Below are positions 8,971-17,187 of a DNA stretch of 33,976 nt, one piece after another. The position numbers and the translations under genes were made by a program. Within the stretch, counting starts at the first letter, position 1; every line of letters starts with the position of its first letter. This DNA is from Anaerolineae bacterium (GTDB lineage: Bacteria > Chloroflexota > Anaerolineae > Epilineales > Epilineaceae), in assembly GCA_029262755.1 (NCBI GenBank), contig JAJCYU010000149.1, forward strand, positions 1 through 33,976, written 5' to 3'. The notes under the pieces were generated by a model that ran no database searches, was not told where the DNA came from, and saw only the letters and a program-made list of their open reading frames with translations.

Positions 8971-9579
8971 ATGGGACGCCACACCGGACCTACCAACAAG
9001 CTTTCGCGCCGTGAAGGCGTGGATCTCTTTGGCAACGGCGGTCAGTCGTTGCAGCGCCGCATCGAGCAGATCCCCGGCGATCACGGCGGCAAGATGCGCC
9101 GCGGTCGTCCGTCGGACTACCTGCGACAGCTGCGCGAGAAGCAAAAGGTCAAGCGCGCCTACGGGATGCGTGAGCGCCAGTTCCGCCGCTTCGTTGATCT
9201 TGCGCGTCGCAGCGACGAGATGACGGGTGCCGCACTGTTGAAGTTGCTCGAGCGTCGTTTGGACAGCGTCATGTACCGGGGCGGCTTGTCCCGGACTCGT
9301 GCCATGGGCCGGCAGTTGATCACGCACGGACACGTCCGTGTCGACGGCCGCAAGGTGGATATTCCGAGCTTCATCGTAGAGCCCGGCCAAACGATCAGCG
9401 TCGATGACAAGGCGCAGGCGATGCCCGACGTTCAGTGGGCCTCGCAGTCGCCGGTGACCTCCACGCCCCCGTGGTTGAGCCATGACGGCTTCGAGATCCG
9501 CGTGGTCGACTTCCCCGACCGCAAGGACGTGGACCTACCGATCGAAGAGAACCTGATCGTGGAGTTCTACTCCCGCTAG
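8971..9579 (+). CDS. rpsD: 30S ribosomal protein S4
   Basis: A 202-residue S4. It binds 16S rRNA early in 30S assembly and contributes to decoding accuracy. The N-terminal part (GRHTGP through KVKRAYGMRERQF) is followed by the S4 RNA-binding domain (about 92-155: LLKLLERRLDSVMYRGG and GHVRVDGRKVDIPS). The C-terminus ENLIVEFYSR is typical. There are no cysteines, so this is the zinc-free form. The ATG is preceded by GGAGG (8962-8966) at good spacing. The gene stands alone between its own promoter and terminator instead of lying in an rpsM-rpsK-rpsD-rpoA cluster. Confidence 0.97.
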   Translation: MGRHTGPTNKLSRREGVDLFGNGGQSLQRRIEQIPGDHGGKMRRGRPSDYLRQLREKQKVKRAYGMRERQFRRFVDLARRSDEMTGAALLKLLERRLDSVMYRGGLSRTRAMGRQLITHGHVRVDGRKVDIPSFIVEPGQTISVDDKAQAMPDVQWASQSPVTSTPPWLSHDGFEIRVVDFPDRKDVDLPIEENLIVEFYSR

Positions 9580-9619
9580 GCTGCTCGTCGCAGGTGTTGG
9601 CATCGAGTCGTTCCATTGT

Positions 9620-9656
9620 GCTCCCTCGCCGGAAACGGCGAGGGAGCTTTTTCTTT
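9620..9656 (+). terminator. Rho-independent terminator of rpsD
   Basis: A perfect 12-bp stem (GCTCCCTCGCCG pairing with CGGCGAGGGAGC) closed by a GAAA tetraloop is followed by TTTTTCTTT. It lies 40 bp after the rpsD stop codon. Confidence 0.95.
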
Positions 9657-9661
9657 CGTGC

Positions 9662-9689
9662 CCTCCTTCGTCCGCCCTCCTTCGTCCGC
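9662..9689. repeat. 14-bp tandem duplication
   Basis: CCTCCTTCGTCCGC occurs twice in direct succession, in the gap between the rpsD terminator and the lipoprotein gene. No function is apparent. Confidence 0.7.
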
Positions 9690-9871
9690 GTGCCATCGCC
9701 TGCCGGCCATCGCCCGACGGCCTCCGTGCCAACGAAGCAACACACCCCGGCGATCTCGACAGGTTCGATGCTTCCAGGTTCGGCAAGCCGCTCCTGGCTG
9801 TTCCCACGGCGACGCCACCGATCGCGACCGCGATACTTAAGCGAGTACCCGCGCCGAATCCGCGTATCGCC

Positions 9872-9885
9872 CCGATGCGCATCGG
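9872..9885. promoter_or_regulatory. 14-bp palindrome just upstream of the lipoprotein ribosome-binding site
   Basis: CCGATGCGCATCGG is a perfect palindrome ending 8 bases before the GGAGG of the lipoprotein gene. It could be an operator or a leader hairpin. No -10/-35 pair is convincing here. Confidence 0.3.
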
Positions 9886-9906
9886 CAACACTTGGAGGAA
9901 AGCCCC

Positions 9907-10614
9907 ATGGAGTTCTTGAATCGGAGTAACGGCAGCTTGTCATCGTGGATCGAGCCGATGTTGGTGCCCTTCGCCGTGGCGATCATGCTCGGCATGGGCG
10001 GCGTCTTGAGCGCATGTTCAAGCGAGACCCGGCAAGAGGCCGCGGAGGCAGGCGACGCGATCGGCGAAGCGGCCGATCAGAGCGGTGCCGTCGCGGCGGA
10101 GGCGGCGGAGGACGTGGCCGTTGGTGCCGCGGTGGCCGTCGAGGCTGCGGATGACGCGGCGGAGGCAGCGGCCGAAGCGGTGGATGAAGCAGCGGAGAAG
10201 GCGGAAGCGGCCGCGGAAGAGGCCGCGGAGGAGGCCGAGGAGGCCGCAGAGGCCGCGGGCCGTGAGATCAAGGAAGCAGCTCGCTCCGTAGAGGAAGCCG
10301 CGGAGCGCGCGGTGGACAACTTGCAGGCGTTCCTCGGCGACGTGGTCGCAGAGATGCGTGGAATCGCGCGCCGCGTGGAGGATGTGGCCGAGTACACGGC
10401 CGAAGAGGCCGCCGAGGAGCTTGCTGAGATCCGCGCCGAGGTCGATGCCGCGTACGAAGAGGTCGAGGACGAGGCAGAGGAGGAGTGGGCCGAGATCAAG
10501 GTCGAGATGGAGGCCGTCGAGGACGAGTTGCGGGTTGATAGCGCATCGGGTCTCGAGCGGCTGCAGATCTTGATCGAGCGCATGCAGCAGGATCTTCTCA
10601 CCGACGAGGACTGA
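9907..10614 (+). CDS. Ala/Glu-rich coiled-coil lipoprotein
   Basis: A 235-residue predicted lipoprotein. The ATG at 9907 follows GGAGG (9894-9898); an in-frame TTG inside that ribosome-binding site is rejected. A hydrophobic segment (about 18-34) ends in the lipobox LSAC with C37 as the lipidated cysteine. The rest is almost all Ala, Glu, Asp and Val with few prolines and no aromatic core. It should form a long, highly acidic helix or coiled coil from about 45 to 230, with an amphipathic stretch DNLQAFLGDVVAEMRGIARR near 133-152. No enzyme motif is visible. A spacer or scaffold role at the outer face of the membrane is inference. It has its own terminator, so it is probably monocistronic. Confidence 0.8.
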   Translation: MEFLNRSNGSLSSWIEPMLVPFAVAIMLGMGGVLSACSSETRQEAAEAGDAIGEAADQSGAVAAEAAEDVAVGAAVAVEAADDAAEAAAEAVDEAAEKAEAAAEEAAEEAEEAAEAAGREIKEAARSVEEAAERAVDNLQAFLGDVVAEMRGIARRVEDVAEYTAEEAAEELAEIRAEVDAAYEEVEDEAEEEWAEIKVEMEAVEDELRVDSASGLERLQILIERMQQDLLTDED

Positions 10615-10727
10615 CATGCGATCGGCGCTCCCGGCCGTGGGCAATCGGAATTGGAAGGACGAGAGAGCCGATTGCTCACGCGCGTAGCAACGATGAACGC
10701 GCCGTCTTAGGGCGCTGGTAGTGCCGG

Positions 10728-10774
10728 ATGGGCGGGGGCCGCATCGAGGAATCGGTGCGGCCCCTTCCCATTTT
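10728..10774 (+). terminator. terminator after the lipoprotein gene
   Basis: A 16-bp stem (ATGGGCGGGGGCCGCA with TGCGGCCCCTTCCCAT; two positions would be G-U pairs in RNA), 12-nt loop, ends in TTTT. The gap 10615-11066 otherwise holds an 8-bp inverted repeat (GCAATCGG/CCGATTGC, near 10650-10676) and, towards its end, the unseen promoter of the next gene. Confidence 0.75.
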
Positions 10775-11066
10775 GGGCGCGCAAGAGCGGAGATTTCGGC
10801 GCGAACTGATGGGGGTCCTCGGCCGTAGCCCTGGCAGTTGCAGCGACGAGCCCGGGGGCCCCATGCCGCTTCAGTACCTATTGGTCAACGTGCATTGATG
10901 CGCCACGCACCTGTCGCGATCGCCAGGAACACGCTGGCCCACCTGGAAAGCGGAAGCTGGAGCAAACACCGTGTGTGTGGTCTCGTGTATTGGGTACCAT
11001 GAGGTAGATCAAGACTTCGGGTTGCCGATTGCGGCAGCCCGCACTGGGAGACGAGGAGGCTTGGAC

Positions 11067-11318
11067 ATGAACTTGTTGATTTGGTTGATCGTCGGTGCCG
11101 TGGCTGGTTGGGCGGCGGGTGAGATAGTCCGGGGCTTCGGCTTCGGTCTGCTAGGCAACATCGTGGTTGGGATCATCGGCGCCATGATGGGCGGAGCGGC
11201 GTTTGACGCTCTGGGGATTGCGATCGGCGCCTCGTGGGTCGGCGCGCTGATCACGGCCACGGTGGGCGCGGTGCTCCTGCTTGTGATCGTCGGCTTCGTA
11301 CGAAAGCTCGCAGCGTAA
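11067..11318 (+). CDS. GlsB/YeaQ/YmgE-family stress-response membrane protein
   Basis: An 83-residue integral membrane protein of the transglycosylase-associated (GlsB/YeaQ/YmgE) family. Three glycine-rich membrane segments are seen: LLIWLIVGAVAGWAAG (3-18), GLLGNIVVGIIGAMMGGAAF (28-47) and a C-terminal one through VGAVLLLVIVGFV. A Lys-Leu-Ala-Ala tail follows. Family members are induced by envelope or acid stress; the biochemical role is not settled. The ATG at 11067 is chosen for the GAGGAGG (11053-11059) in front; a frame open from 10971 would add 32 unlikely residues. It is followed by its own terminator. Confidence 0.9.
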   Translation: MNLLIWLIVGAVAGWAAGEIVRGFGFGLLGNIVVGIIGAMMGGAAFDALGIAIGASWVGALITATVGAVLLLVIVGFVRKLAA

Positions 11319-11386
11319 CGCGAACCGTTTCTTGCGGACGCTTCGCGCTGCGGATACGCTCGAAAGCGCAGGCAAGAATTAGTGCC

Positions 11387-11430
11387 GAGGAGCGGGCCCA
11401 AGCGGCCCGCTCCTCTTCTCGTTCTGTTTG
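11387..11430 (+). terminator. terminator after the GlsB-like gene
   Basis: A perfect 12-bp stem (GAGGAGCGGGCC with GGCCCGCTCCTC), loop CAAGC, is followed by the pyrimidine-rich TTCTCGTTCTGTTT. Confidence 0.88.
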
Positions 11431-11573
11431 ATGGAGTTCGTTCCGTGGAAAGCAACTTGTGGTCCGGCTGGCCGCGGCCCGCGAATTCGCTAGACTCTGG
11501 GCTCGCGTACGCTGCCGGCGATCAGCACAAGAGAGCCGCGCGGCAACCCCCGCCGCGGAGAATCCCCGCCTCC

Positions 11574-13913
11574 ATGCGAGAGCCGAGCCCCGAGTCGTGG
11601 CGTCGTGCCAAACAACGTCGGCTGCCGGCATACATCGGCCTCGGCGTCGTGCTCGTGATCGCGCAGCAGATCATTGTCCGTTCGGACTGGTCGAGCGCAG
11701 GCGGGCTTCACACCCATCTTGAGTCGATCGCAACCACATTGGCGTTTGTGGTCGGCGTGCTGGCCCTCGTGCGCTTCTACAGTCGCCGCGTCGAGCGATT
11801 CCTGTACATTGGCGTCGCGTTCCTCGCCACGGGAACGCTTGACCTCTTTCATTTTATCTCTGCCACGCCTGCCGCTCCGATTCTAGGAACCAGCGATCCT
11901 AACTTGCCGCCCTGGACATGGTTGGCCGGTCGGCTAGTGCTCGGCCTGTTGCTGTGGGCGAGCGTGCTGGACCCCACCACCCATGACGAGGACACCCCGA
12001 CGCCTGTCGCACGTGAATGGCGTCTCTACGGCGGTATCGTATTCGTAACGCTCCTTTTCATTGTCGGTTTTCGGACCGTGACGGTGCCCTCCCCCCATAG
12101 CACGGGATTCCTCGGCCGTCCCATGGACTTGCTGCCCGCGATTCCATTCGCGGCCGCTCTCGCCGGATATCTGAAGCGCGGTCGCTGGCGAACCGAACCC
12201 TTCGATCATTGGATGGTATTGGCGCTGATCACGAGTATCGCCGTGCAGGTGCCGTTCATGGTCGGATCGCGGGCGCTCTATGACGCGAGCTTCGATGCGG
12301 CGCATGTGCTCAAGATCGCCAGCTATGCGCTCGTGGTGGTCGGCACCGCATCCAGTTTGCGCCGCCTCTACGTCCGAACGGACCTCGTGAGCGCCGCGTT
12401 GCACGAGGCGCAATCGGTCGCGGCAATTGGAAGCTGGAGTTGGGATATCAGTTCCGACGAGATTCTCTGGTCGGATGAACTGTACCGGATCTATGGGCAC
12501 GCTCCGCAAGCCTTCCGGATCGACTTCGACCGCTATGTATCGCTCATCGATCCCGCGGATCGCGACCGCGTCATCGGCGTGGTCCAGACAGCGATCGAGA
12601 CGGGCGAGGATTTCTCGTTTGATCATCGGGTGGCACGGCCGGAAGGCGAACGCACCATCGTACATGGTCGGGGTCGGATTCTCCGGGACGAAACGTCCAA
12701 CACGATTCGGCTTGCCGGAACGGCGCAGGACGTCACGGCCCGCAGACACAACGAAGAGGCGCTGCGCGCTAGCGAACAGCAGTTTCGTTCGGTCGCGGAG
12801 ACCGCTGCCGAGGCGATTATCACCATTGATACCGATGGCGACGTCTTGTTCTGGAATAGCGGTGCAACCCAGATGTTTGGGCATTCGGCCGATGCAATGC
12901 TCGGCTGTCCGGTCGTTCGCATTCTTCCGGACACGCTGCGCGGCGAACACGAAGCGGGTATGGAACGGATGCGCCGTACAGGAGCTGCCCCGCTGCTCGG
13001 CCAGACCGTGTCTGTGTTCGGCAAGAAAGCCGATGGCAGCGAGTTTCCAATCGAGTTGTCGTTGGCACGTTGGCAGGCAACCGAAGGCCTGCGGTTTACG
13101 GCCATCATCCGGGATGTGACGGAACGCGAGGAGGCCCGCTCTCGCCTGCGCGCCTACGCTACGCGGCTGGAGGCAAGCAACCGCGAGCTGGAGCAATTCG
13201 CGTATGTAGCGTCGCACGATCTGCAGGAACCGCTCCGCAAGATCAGCGCTTTCTCCGATCGACTCGCGATGGGCTACGAGAATGTCTTGGACGCTCGTGG
13301 GATCGACTACCTCGCACGGATGCAAAACGCGGCCCTGCGGATGCAGCGCCTCGTCGAGGACCTGCTCTCGCTATCGCGCATCGCAACCCGCGGCGAGCCG
13401 TTCGAGAATGTTGATCTCGACTCGATCGTTCGCGCGGTGCTCTCCGACTTGGAAGAGTTGGTGCGGGAGAAGCAGGCGACCGTCACGATCGGCCCTCTCC
13501 CTACTGCGCATGGCGATCCAGCCCAGCTGCGCCAGTTGGTTCAAAATCTGTTGACCAACGCCCTTAAGTTCCATCCGAAGGAGCAGGTGCCTAAAGTGGA
13601 GATTTGGGCGGAGCGTTCGACACGCACGGTAGAGGACGAGCCAGACGTAAGCGGGCTGGTACTCAGCGTGCGGGACAACGGCATCGGATTCGATATAGAA
13701 CAATTGGAGAAGATTCTAACGCCATTTCAACGCCTCCACGGCCGAAGCGAGTACGAAGGCACCGGCATGGGTCTCGCCATCTGCCGCCGCATCGTCGAGC
13801 GCCATGGCGGGCAACTTGATGCGGAAAGCAGCCCAGGCAAGGGAGCGACATTTCGAGCCTGGTTGCCTGACGATCGCCAAGAACTAGATGCAGAATCCAA
13901 GGGAGCTTCGTGA
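11574..13913 (+). CDS. Membrane-bound PAS sensor histidine kinase (MASE3-like)
   Basis: A 779-residue kinase heading a four-gene two-component operon. Residues about 18-265 form a multi-span membrane sensor resembling MASE3 (LHTHLESIATTLAFVV, then a TGTLDLFHF block at 87-94). Two PAS domains follow at about 280-395 (SVAAIGSWSWDISSDEILWS) and 403-520 (AAEAIITIDTDGDVLFWNS). The HisKA site is H548 in YVASHDLQEPLRKI. The ATPase domain has N662 (NLLTNALKF), DNGIGFD (701-707) and GTGMGL (729-734). The ATG at 11574 lies past the preceding terminator; a longer frame from 11382 would translate the terminator itself. A weak -10 (TAGACT, 11490-11495) has no clear -35. Its stop overlaps the next gene by 4 bp. 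The signal sensed is unknown. Confidence 0.93.
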   Translation: MREPSPESWRRAKQRRLPAYIGLGVVLVIAQQIIVRSDWSSAGGLHTHLESIATTLAFVVGVLALVRFYSRRVERFLYIGVAFLATGTLDLFHFISATPAAPILGTSDPNLPPWTWLAGRLVLGLLLWASVLDPTTHDEDTPTPVAREWRLYGGIVFVTLLFIVGFRTVTVPSPHSTGFLGRPMDLLPAIPFAAALAGYLKRGRWRTEPFDHWMVLALITSIAVQVPFMVGSRALYDASFDAAHVLKIASYALVVVGTASSLRRLYVRTDLVSAALHEAQSVAAIGSWSWDISSDEILWSDELYRIYGHAPQAFRIDFDRYVSLIDPADRDRVIGVVQTAIETGEDFSFDHRVARPEGERTIVHGRGRILRDETSNTIRLAGTAQDVTARRHNEEALRASEQQFRSVAETAAEAIITIDTDGDVLFWNSGATQMFGHSADAMLGCPVVRILPDTLRGEHEAGMERMRRTGAAPLLGQTVSVFGKKADGSEFPIELSLARWQATEGLRFTAIIRDVTEREEARSRLRAYATRLEASNRELEQFAYVASHDLQEPLRKISAFSDRLAMGYENVLDARGIDYLARMQNAALRMQRLVEDLLSLSRIATRGEPFENVDLDSIVRAVLSDLEELVREKQATVTIGPLPTAHGDPAQLRQLVQNLLTNALKFHPKEQVPKVEIWAERSTRTVEDEPDVSGLVLSVRDNGIGFDIEQLEKILTPFQRLHGRSEYEGTGMGLAICRRIVERHGGQLDAESSPGKGATFRAWLPDDRQELDAESKGAS

Positions 13914-14374
13914 CGAACATTTCAGCAGGCCCCGCCCATGGTTCCCTCTTGGTCGCGGAGGATGACCCGGACGACCGCTTGTTGCTGAGCGAAGCCATTG
14001 CGCTCAGCCATCCGAAGCGCGCGGTCGAGTATGTAGAGGACGGCGTCGAGCTCCTCGATTTCTTGCGTCGGCGCAATGCGTATGTCGAGCGCATTGATTC
14101 GCCGCCCGCGCTGGTGCTGCTCGACCTAAATATGCCTCGCATGGATGGTCGTGAAGCACTCCATGAGATCAAGGCCGATCCGGTGCTACGGCGCATTCCG
14201 ATCGTGGTGCTCACGACCTCCGGTGCAAGGGACGACATTCTTAGCAGCTACGACCTGGGCGTAAACTCGTTCGTGGTCAAGCCTGTGACGTTTACATCCC
14301 TCGTCGAACTGGTTGCATCCCTGGCGCATTATTGGTTCGACGTGGTGGAGTTGCCTTCCGGAACGACAATGTGA
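13910..14374 (+). CDS. Single-domain response regulator (Rcp1-like receiver)
   Basis: A 154-residue stand-alone receiver. The acidic pocket is AEDDPDD (16-22), phosphoacceptor D72 lies in LLDLNMPRMDG, T102/T103 are in VLTTSG and K124 is in VVKP. It has no output domain, so it probably relays phosphate or acts by protein contact, as Rcp1/CheY-like partners of phytochrome-type kinases do. It starts at GTG 13910, overlapping the kinase stop (GTGA), with AAGGGAG just upstream. The close coupling indicates it is the direct partner of the upstream kinase (inference). Confidence 0.93.
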   Translation: MTNISAGPAHGSLLVAEDDPDDRLLLSEAIALSHPKRAVEYVEDGVELLDFLRRRNAYVERIDSPPALVLLDLNMPRMDGREALHEIKADPVLRRIPIVVLTTSGARDDILSSYDLGVNSFVVKPVTFTSLVELVASLAHYWFDVVELPSGTTM

Positions 14375-15516
14375 ACGAGCTTGAGCGCAGTGGGCCACGG
14401 ATATTGCTCGTCGAGGACGACGAGGATGATGCGATCCTCATGACGCATCTGCTCGAAGAGTTGTGGCCCGAAGCGCCGTCGCCGGAGTGGTGCGGCAACC
14501 TCGACGATGCTTTGGGCATGATGACCTCGAATTTGTTCGATGTTTATCTCATGGACTACCGACTCGGAGCCCAGAACGGTCTCGAGCTCCTCAGCGCCGC
14601 CCGGCGCGCAGGGTGCCGCGGACCGGTGATCCTCTTGACCGGCCAGGGAGACCGGGAGACCGATCTGGAGGCGGCCAAGGCCGGCGCCGCCGACTTTCTG
14701 CCGAAGACCGAATTGTCCCCGCACCTGCTCGAACGCTCCATTCGCTACGCCATCGCAAACGACCTGGTTCGTCGGGAGCTCTCCGAGACGCAGCGTCGCT
14801 TATCCGAGAGCCGCGAGGACGAGCGCACCGCGTTGGCGCGCGACCTGCACGATGGACCGCTGCAGGAGCTGATCGGTGTCCGATTCTTGTTGACGTCGAT
14901 GAAGACGGGCACCACGGATCCGCACGTAGCCGAACGTGCTACGACGGTGCTCGACAGCCTCGACCAGGTGACGTCGACCCTGCGCGCCCTGTGCGGCGAG
15001 CTGCGCCCCCCGGCGCTTACGCCGTTCGGGCTGGCACGTGCGTTGCGCAGTCACGCAGAGCGCATCGCCCAGGAACATCACGATCTGGAAGTGCGCCTGA
15101 CCTTGGATGAAGATGACCAGGCGATACCGGACGCCACCCGGCTCGCGTTGTTCCGCGTATATCAACATGCCGTTTCCAACGTCCTGCGGCATGCGGATGC
15201 CTCGCAGATGACGGTGCGACTGCACGTAACCAGACGGCTTGCACGCCTCGAGATCGAGGACGATGGACGCGGCTTCGTGGTGCCGGAACGATGGCTCGAC
15301 TTCGGCAGGCTCGGCCATTTTGGCTTTCTGGGGGCGTCCGAACGAGCCGAAGCCCTGGGGGGGCGGCTTTTCGTTCGTTCGCAGATCGGGGAAGGTACGC
15401 TCGTTCGCGTCGACGCACCCATAGAGCCATACGCCGGACCGTACACCGAGCGCGGCGGGACCACACGCCAGGCCAACATGAATGCGACGATCTCAACGAA
15501 GGGAGACAGAGCATGA
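14371..15516 (+). CDS. Receiver-histidine kinase fusion (REC plus HisKA_3/HATPase)
   Basis: A 381-residue protein. An N-terminal receiver (about 8-125) has DDEDD (17-21), phosphoacceptor D62 in LMDYRLG and K112 in PKTEL. A short coiled segment leads to a NarX/DesK-type dimerisation domain with H160 in RDLHDGPLQE. A C-terminal ATPase domain (about 255-350) has DDGRGF (297-302) and the GASERAEALGG lid. The start GTG 14371 overlaps the previous stop by 4 bp; upstream in-frame codons from 14332 lie inside the preceding gene. There is no membrane segment, so it is cytoplasmic and probably driven by phosphorylation of its own receiver, linking the membrane kinase to the NarL-type regulator (inference). 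Oddity: the N-box reads VYQHAVSN where relatives usually have QEA, so the usual Glu is His266. Confidence 0.92.
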   Translation: MNELERSGPRILLVEDDEDDAILMTHLLEELWPEAPSPEWCGNLDDALGMMTSNLFDVYLMDYRLGAQNGLELLSAARRAGCRGPVILLTGQGDRETDLEAAKAGAADFLPKTELSPHLLERSIRYAIANDLVRRELSETQRRLSESREDERTALARDLHDGPLQELIGVRFLLTSMKTGTTDPHVAERATTVLDSLDQVTSTLRALCGELRPPALTPFGLARALRSHAERIAQEHHDLEVRLTLDEDDQAIPDATRLALFRVYQHAVSNVLRHADASQMTVRLHVTRRLARLEIEDDGRGFVVPERWLDFGRLGHFGFLGASERAEALGGRLFVRSQIGEGTLVRVDAPIEPYAGPYTERGGTTRQANMNATISTKGDRA

Positions 15517-16160
15517 GCGAACAACCAGCCGCGCGTATTCGTGTCGTGCTCGTAGACGACCATCCCATCGTGCGAGCGGGCATTCGAGGGCTATTGGAGG
15601 CAGCACCGGAGATCGAGATCGTCGGCGAAGGAAAGAACGGGGCGGAGGCCATCGCGCTCGTCGCATCGTTGGAGCCCGATGTGCTCCTGCTCGACATGGA
15701 GATGCCCGATATGACGGGCTCCGACGTGGCAGATCGGTTGAAGGAACAAGGGGGACCGACGCGCATCCTCGCCTTGTCGGCGTATGACGATCACGAGTAC
15801 ATCCATGCCCTACTTGCGCGGGGCGCTGCCGGCTACCTTACAAAGGAAGAAGCGCCCGAACGCATCGTGGAGGCTGTGCGCGGCGTCGCGCAGGGCGAAG
15901 ACGGTTGGATCAGCAGGCGCGCCGCATCGAGCATGGCACGTTGGGCGCGCGACGAACCCTCCGAGATGGATGCGTTGACGGAACGCGAAGAAGAGGTGCT
16001 CACGCACCTGGTCAAAGGCTGGACCAACCTCAAGATGGCGCGCGAGTTGGGCGTGAGCGAGCGCACCGTGCGCTTTCATCTGAGCAATATTTATGACAAG
16101 TTGGGTGTGGCCAGCCGCGCGGAAACGATCGCGTGGGCGATCCGACAAGGTCGCGGCTAA
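15513..16160 (+). CDS. NarL/FixJ-family response regulator
   Basis: A 215-residue regulator. The receiver (9-125) has DDHP (15-18), phosphoacceptor D61 in LLDMEMP, S89 and K111. The LuxR-type helix-turn-helix (about 153-212) has LTEREEEVLTHLVKG and ARELGVSERTVRFHLSNIYDKL. It is the DNA-binding output of the operon; HisKA_3 kinases such as the one just upstream normally pair with this class. ATG 15513 overlaps the previous stop (ATGA) and has GGGAG upstream; a longer frame from 15291 is rejected. The target genes are unknown; the stress genes just downstream are candidates by position only. Confidence 0.95.
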   Translation: MSEQPAARIRVVLVDDHPIVRAGIRGLLEAAPEIEIVGEGKNGAEAIALVASLEPDVLLLDMEMPDMTGSDVADRLKEQGGPTRILALSAYDDHEYIHALLARGAAGYLTKEEAPERIVEAVRGVAQGEDGWISRRAASSMARWARDEPSEMDALTEREEEVLTHLVKGWTNLKMARELGVSERTVRFHLSNIYDKLGVASRAETIAWAIRQGRG

Positions 16161-16186
16161 TCGCCTTGGTATCCGCCGCTTGCTAC

Positions 16187-16349
16187 GGGCTCGTCAAGCA
16201 ATACGAGGCAGCTACCGAGGGCGCCGCTTGATTGTTCCAGTGCTTCCCTCCTCGGTGACAAGGGAATGGCAGCGCCATTGTTGAGGAGCAGAGGAGCGCT
16301 GGGGCAGTCTAGCGCTGGCCGCATAGCGCCTCGTATTGTTTGACGAGCC
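16187..16349. repeat. Structured inverted-repeat element, copy A (about 163 bp)
   Basis: Termini 16188-16209 and 16328-16349 are inverted repeats of 22 bp matching at 21 positions. Inside are ACCGAGGG (16214-16221), whose first seven bases can pair with CCTCGGT (16250-16256), and a perfect hairpin AATGGC-AGC-GCCATT (16265-16279) followed by TTGAGGAGCAG. A third hairpin AGCGCT/AGCGCT follows (about 16295-16315). Copy B at 28513-28681 has the same blocks in the same order. It lies between the two-component operon and its terminator. There is no coding frame of interest and no clear target-site duplication. Confidence 0.7.
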
Positions 16350-16390
16350 ATATGGTGCGGGTGTCCCGCGTTCCACATCTGTTGCACACG

Positions 16391-16420
16391 CCCCCTGGCT
16401 ATCTCGCCAGGGGGTTTTGC
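16391..16420 (+). terminator. terminator of the two-component operon
   Basis: A perfect 9-bp stem (CCCCCTGGC with GCCAGGGGG), loop TATCTC, then TTTT. Because it lies after repeat copy A, that repeat would be part of the operon's 3' untranslated region. Confidence 0.9.
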
Positions 16421-16583
16421 CTTGGGAGCCAGGGCCAAGACTGTCAGCCCGACCGTGGTGTAGGCGGTGCGAAGCACATACCCTTTAAGCACGGTGGAAC
16501 TGCACGACGAGGGAGTCTTCCTCGCCGCAGCCGGAACCGCCCCTTTTGACTCTTGTTGTTTACATTGCTCAAAGGAGAACACC

Positions 16584-17111
16584 ATGCGCGAGACCGTTGT
16601 CGGACTGTTCCATACATCCGCAGAAGCGGACCACGCCGTCGGCGCGCTTACCGCCGACGGGTTTGATCCCGCCGCCGTTTCCGTGGTCACCGCGGCGGAT
16701 ACGGAGGGCAGCACATTTGAGACGAGTGCTGAGCGTCAATCGGAAGAGGCTCTCGTGCGCGAGTCCATGGCTGTGGGTGCGGTTGAGGGTGCAGCACTTG
16801 GCGGCGTCGCGGGTTTGCTCGCCGGCGCGGTTGCCCTAGCCGTTCCCGGCTTCGGTCCGCTGTTCATCGCGGGTCCGATCGCATCCCTGCTCACATCGAC
16901 CGCGGCCGGCGTGACGGCCGGTGCCGCGTCCGGCGGGTTGGGTGGTCCTTTCCTCAACGAGAGCCTAGATCCGGATGAGGCCAGCTTGTATTCGGAAGGG
17001 CTGCGCCGCGGCGGCTACATCGTGGCCGTGCACACCGATCGCGAGAACGAAGCGCAGCGAATCCTTGCCGATTCCGGCGCGATCGCGACGCGCGAGGAAC
17101 TCCTGCGCTAG
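16584..17111 (+). CDS. General-stress-type protein with ferredoxin-like fold and glycine zipper
   Basis: A 175-residue protein. The N-terminal part (VVGLFHTSAEADHAVGALTA through SVVTAAD, 5-38) matches the general stress protein 17M/YflT-like fold that senses or binds through a small alpha/beta domain. The centre (about 64-115) is a Gly/Ala-rich hydrophobic zipper (VAGLLAGAVALAVPGFGPLF) able to enter or associate with membranes. The C-terminal part (LYSEGLRRGGYIVAVHTD) repeats a betaalpha element. ATG 16584 has AAAGGAG in front; a longer frame from 16467 is rejected. No exact biochemical role is known. The DUF892 gene follows 76 bp on, a common stress-gene pairing. Confidence 0.8.
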   Translation: MRETVVGLFHTSAEADHAVGALTADGFDPAAVSVVTAADTEGSTFETSAERQSEEALVRESMAVGAVEGAALGGVAGLLAGAVALAVPGFGPLFIAGPIASLLTSTAAGVTAGAASGGLGGPFLNESLDPDEASLYSEGLRRGGYIVAVHTDRENEAQRILADSGAIATREELLR

Positions 17112-17187
17112 GCGGAGCGACGTCGCTGGTTCGCGGGAACTCTGCACCCAAACGCAACTCAGAGCATCACCAAACCAGGAGCCCAAC

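Noticed and set aside
10018-10644. 208-codon minus-strand frame opposite the Ala/Glu lipoprotein
   Set aside because: Leu/Arg/Cys-rich mirror of repetitive GAG/GCG codons. The plus strand has the ribosome-binding site, lipobox and terminator.
11934-13325. 463-codon minus-strand frame opposite the sensor kinase
   Set aside because: Shadow frame; the plus-strand kinase has all expected motifs over the same bases.
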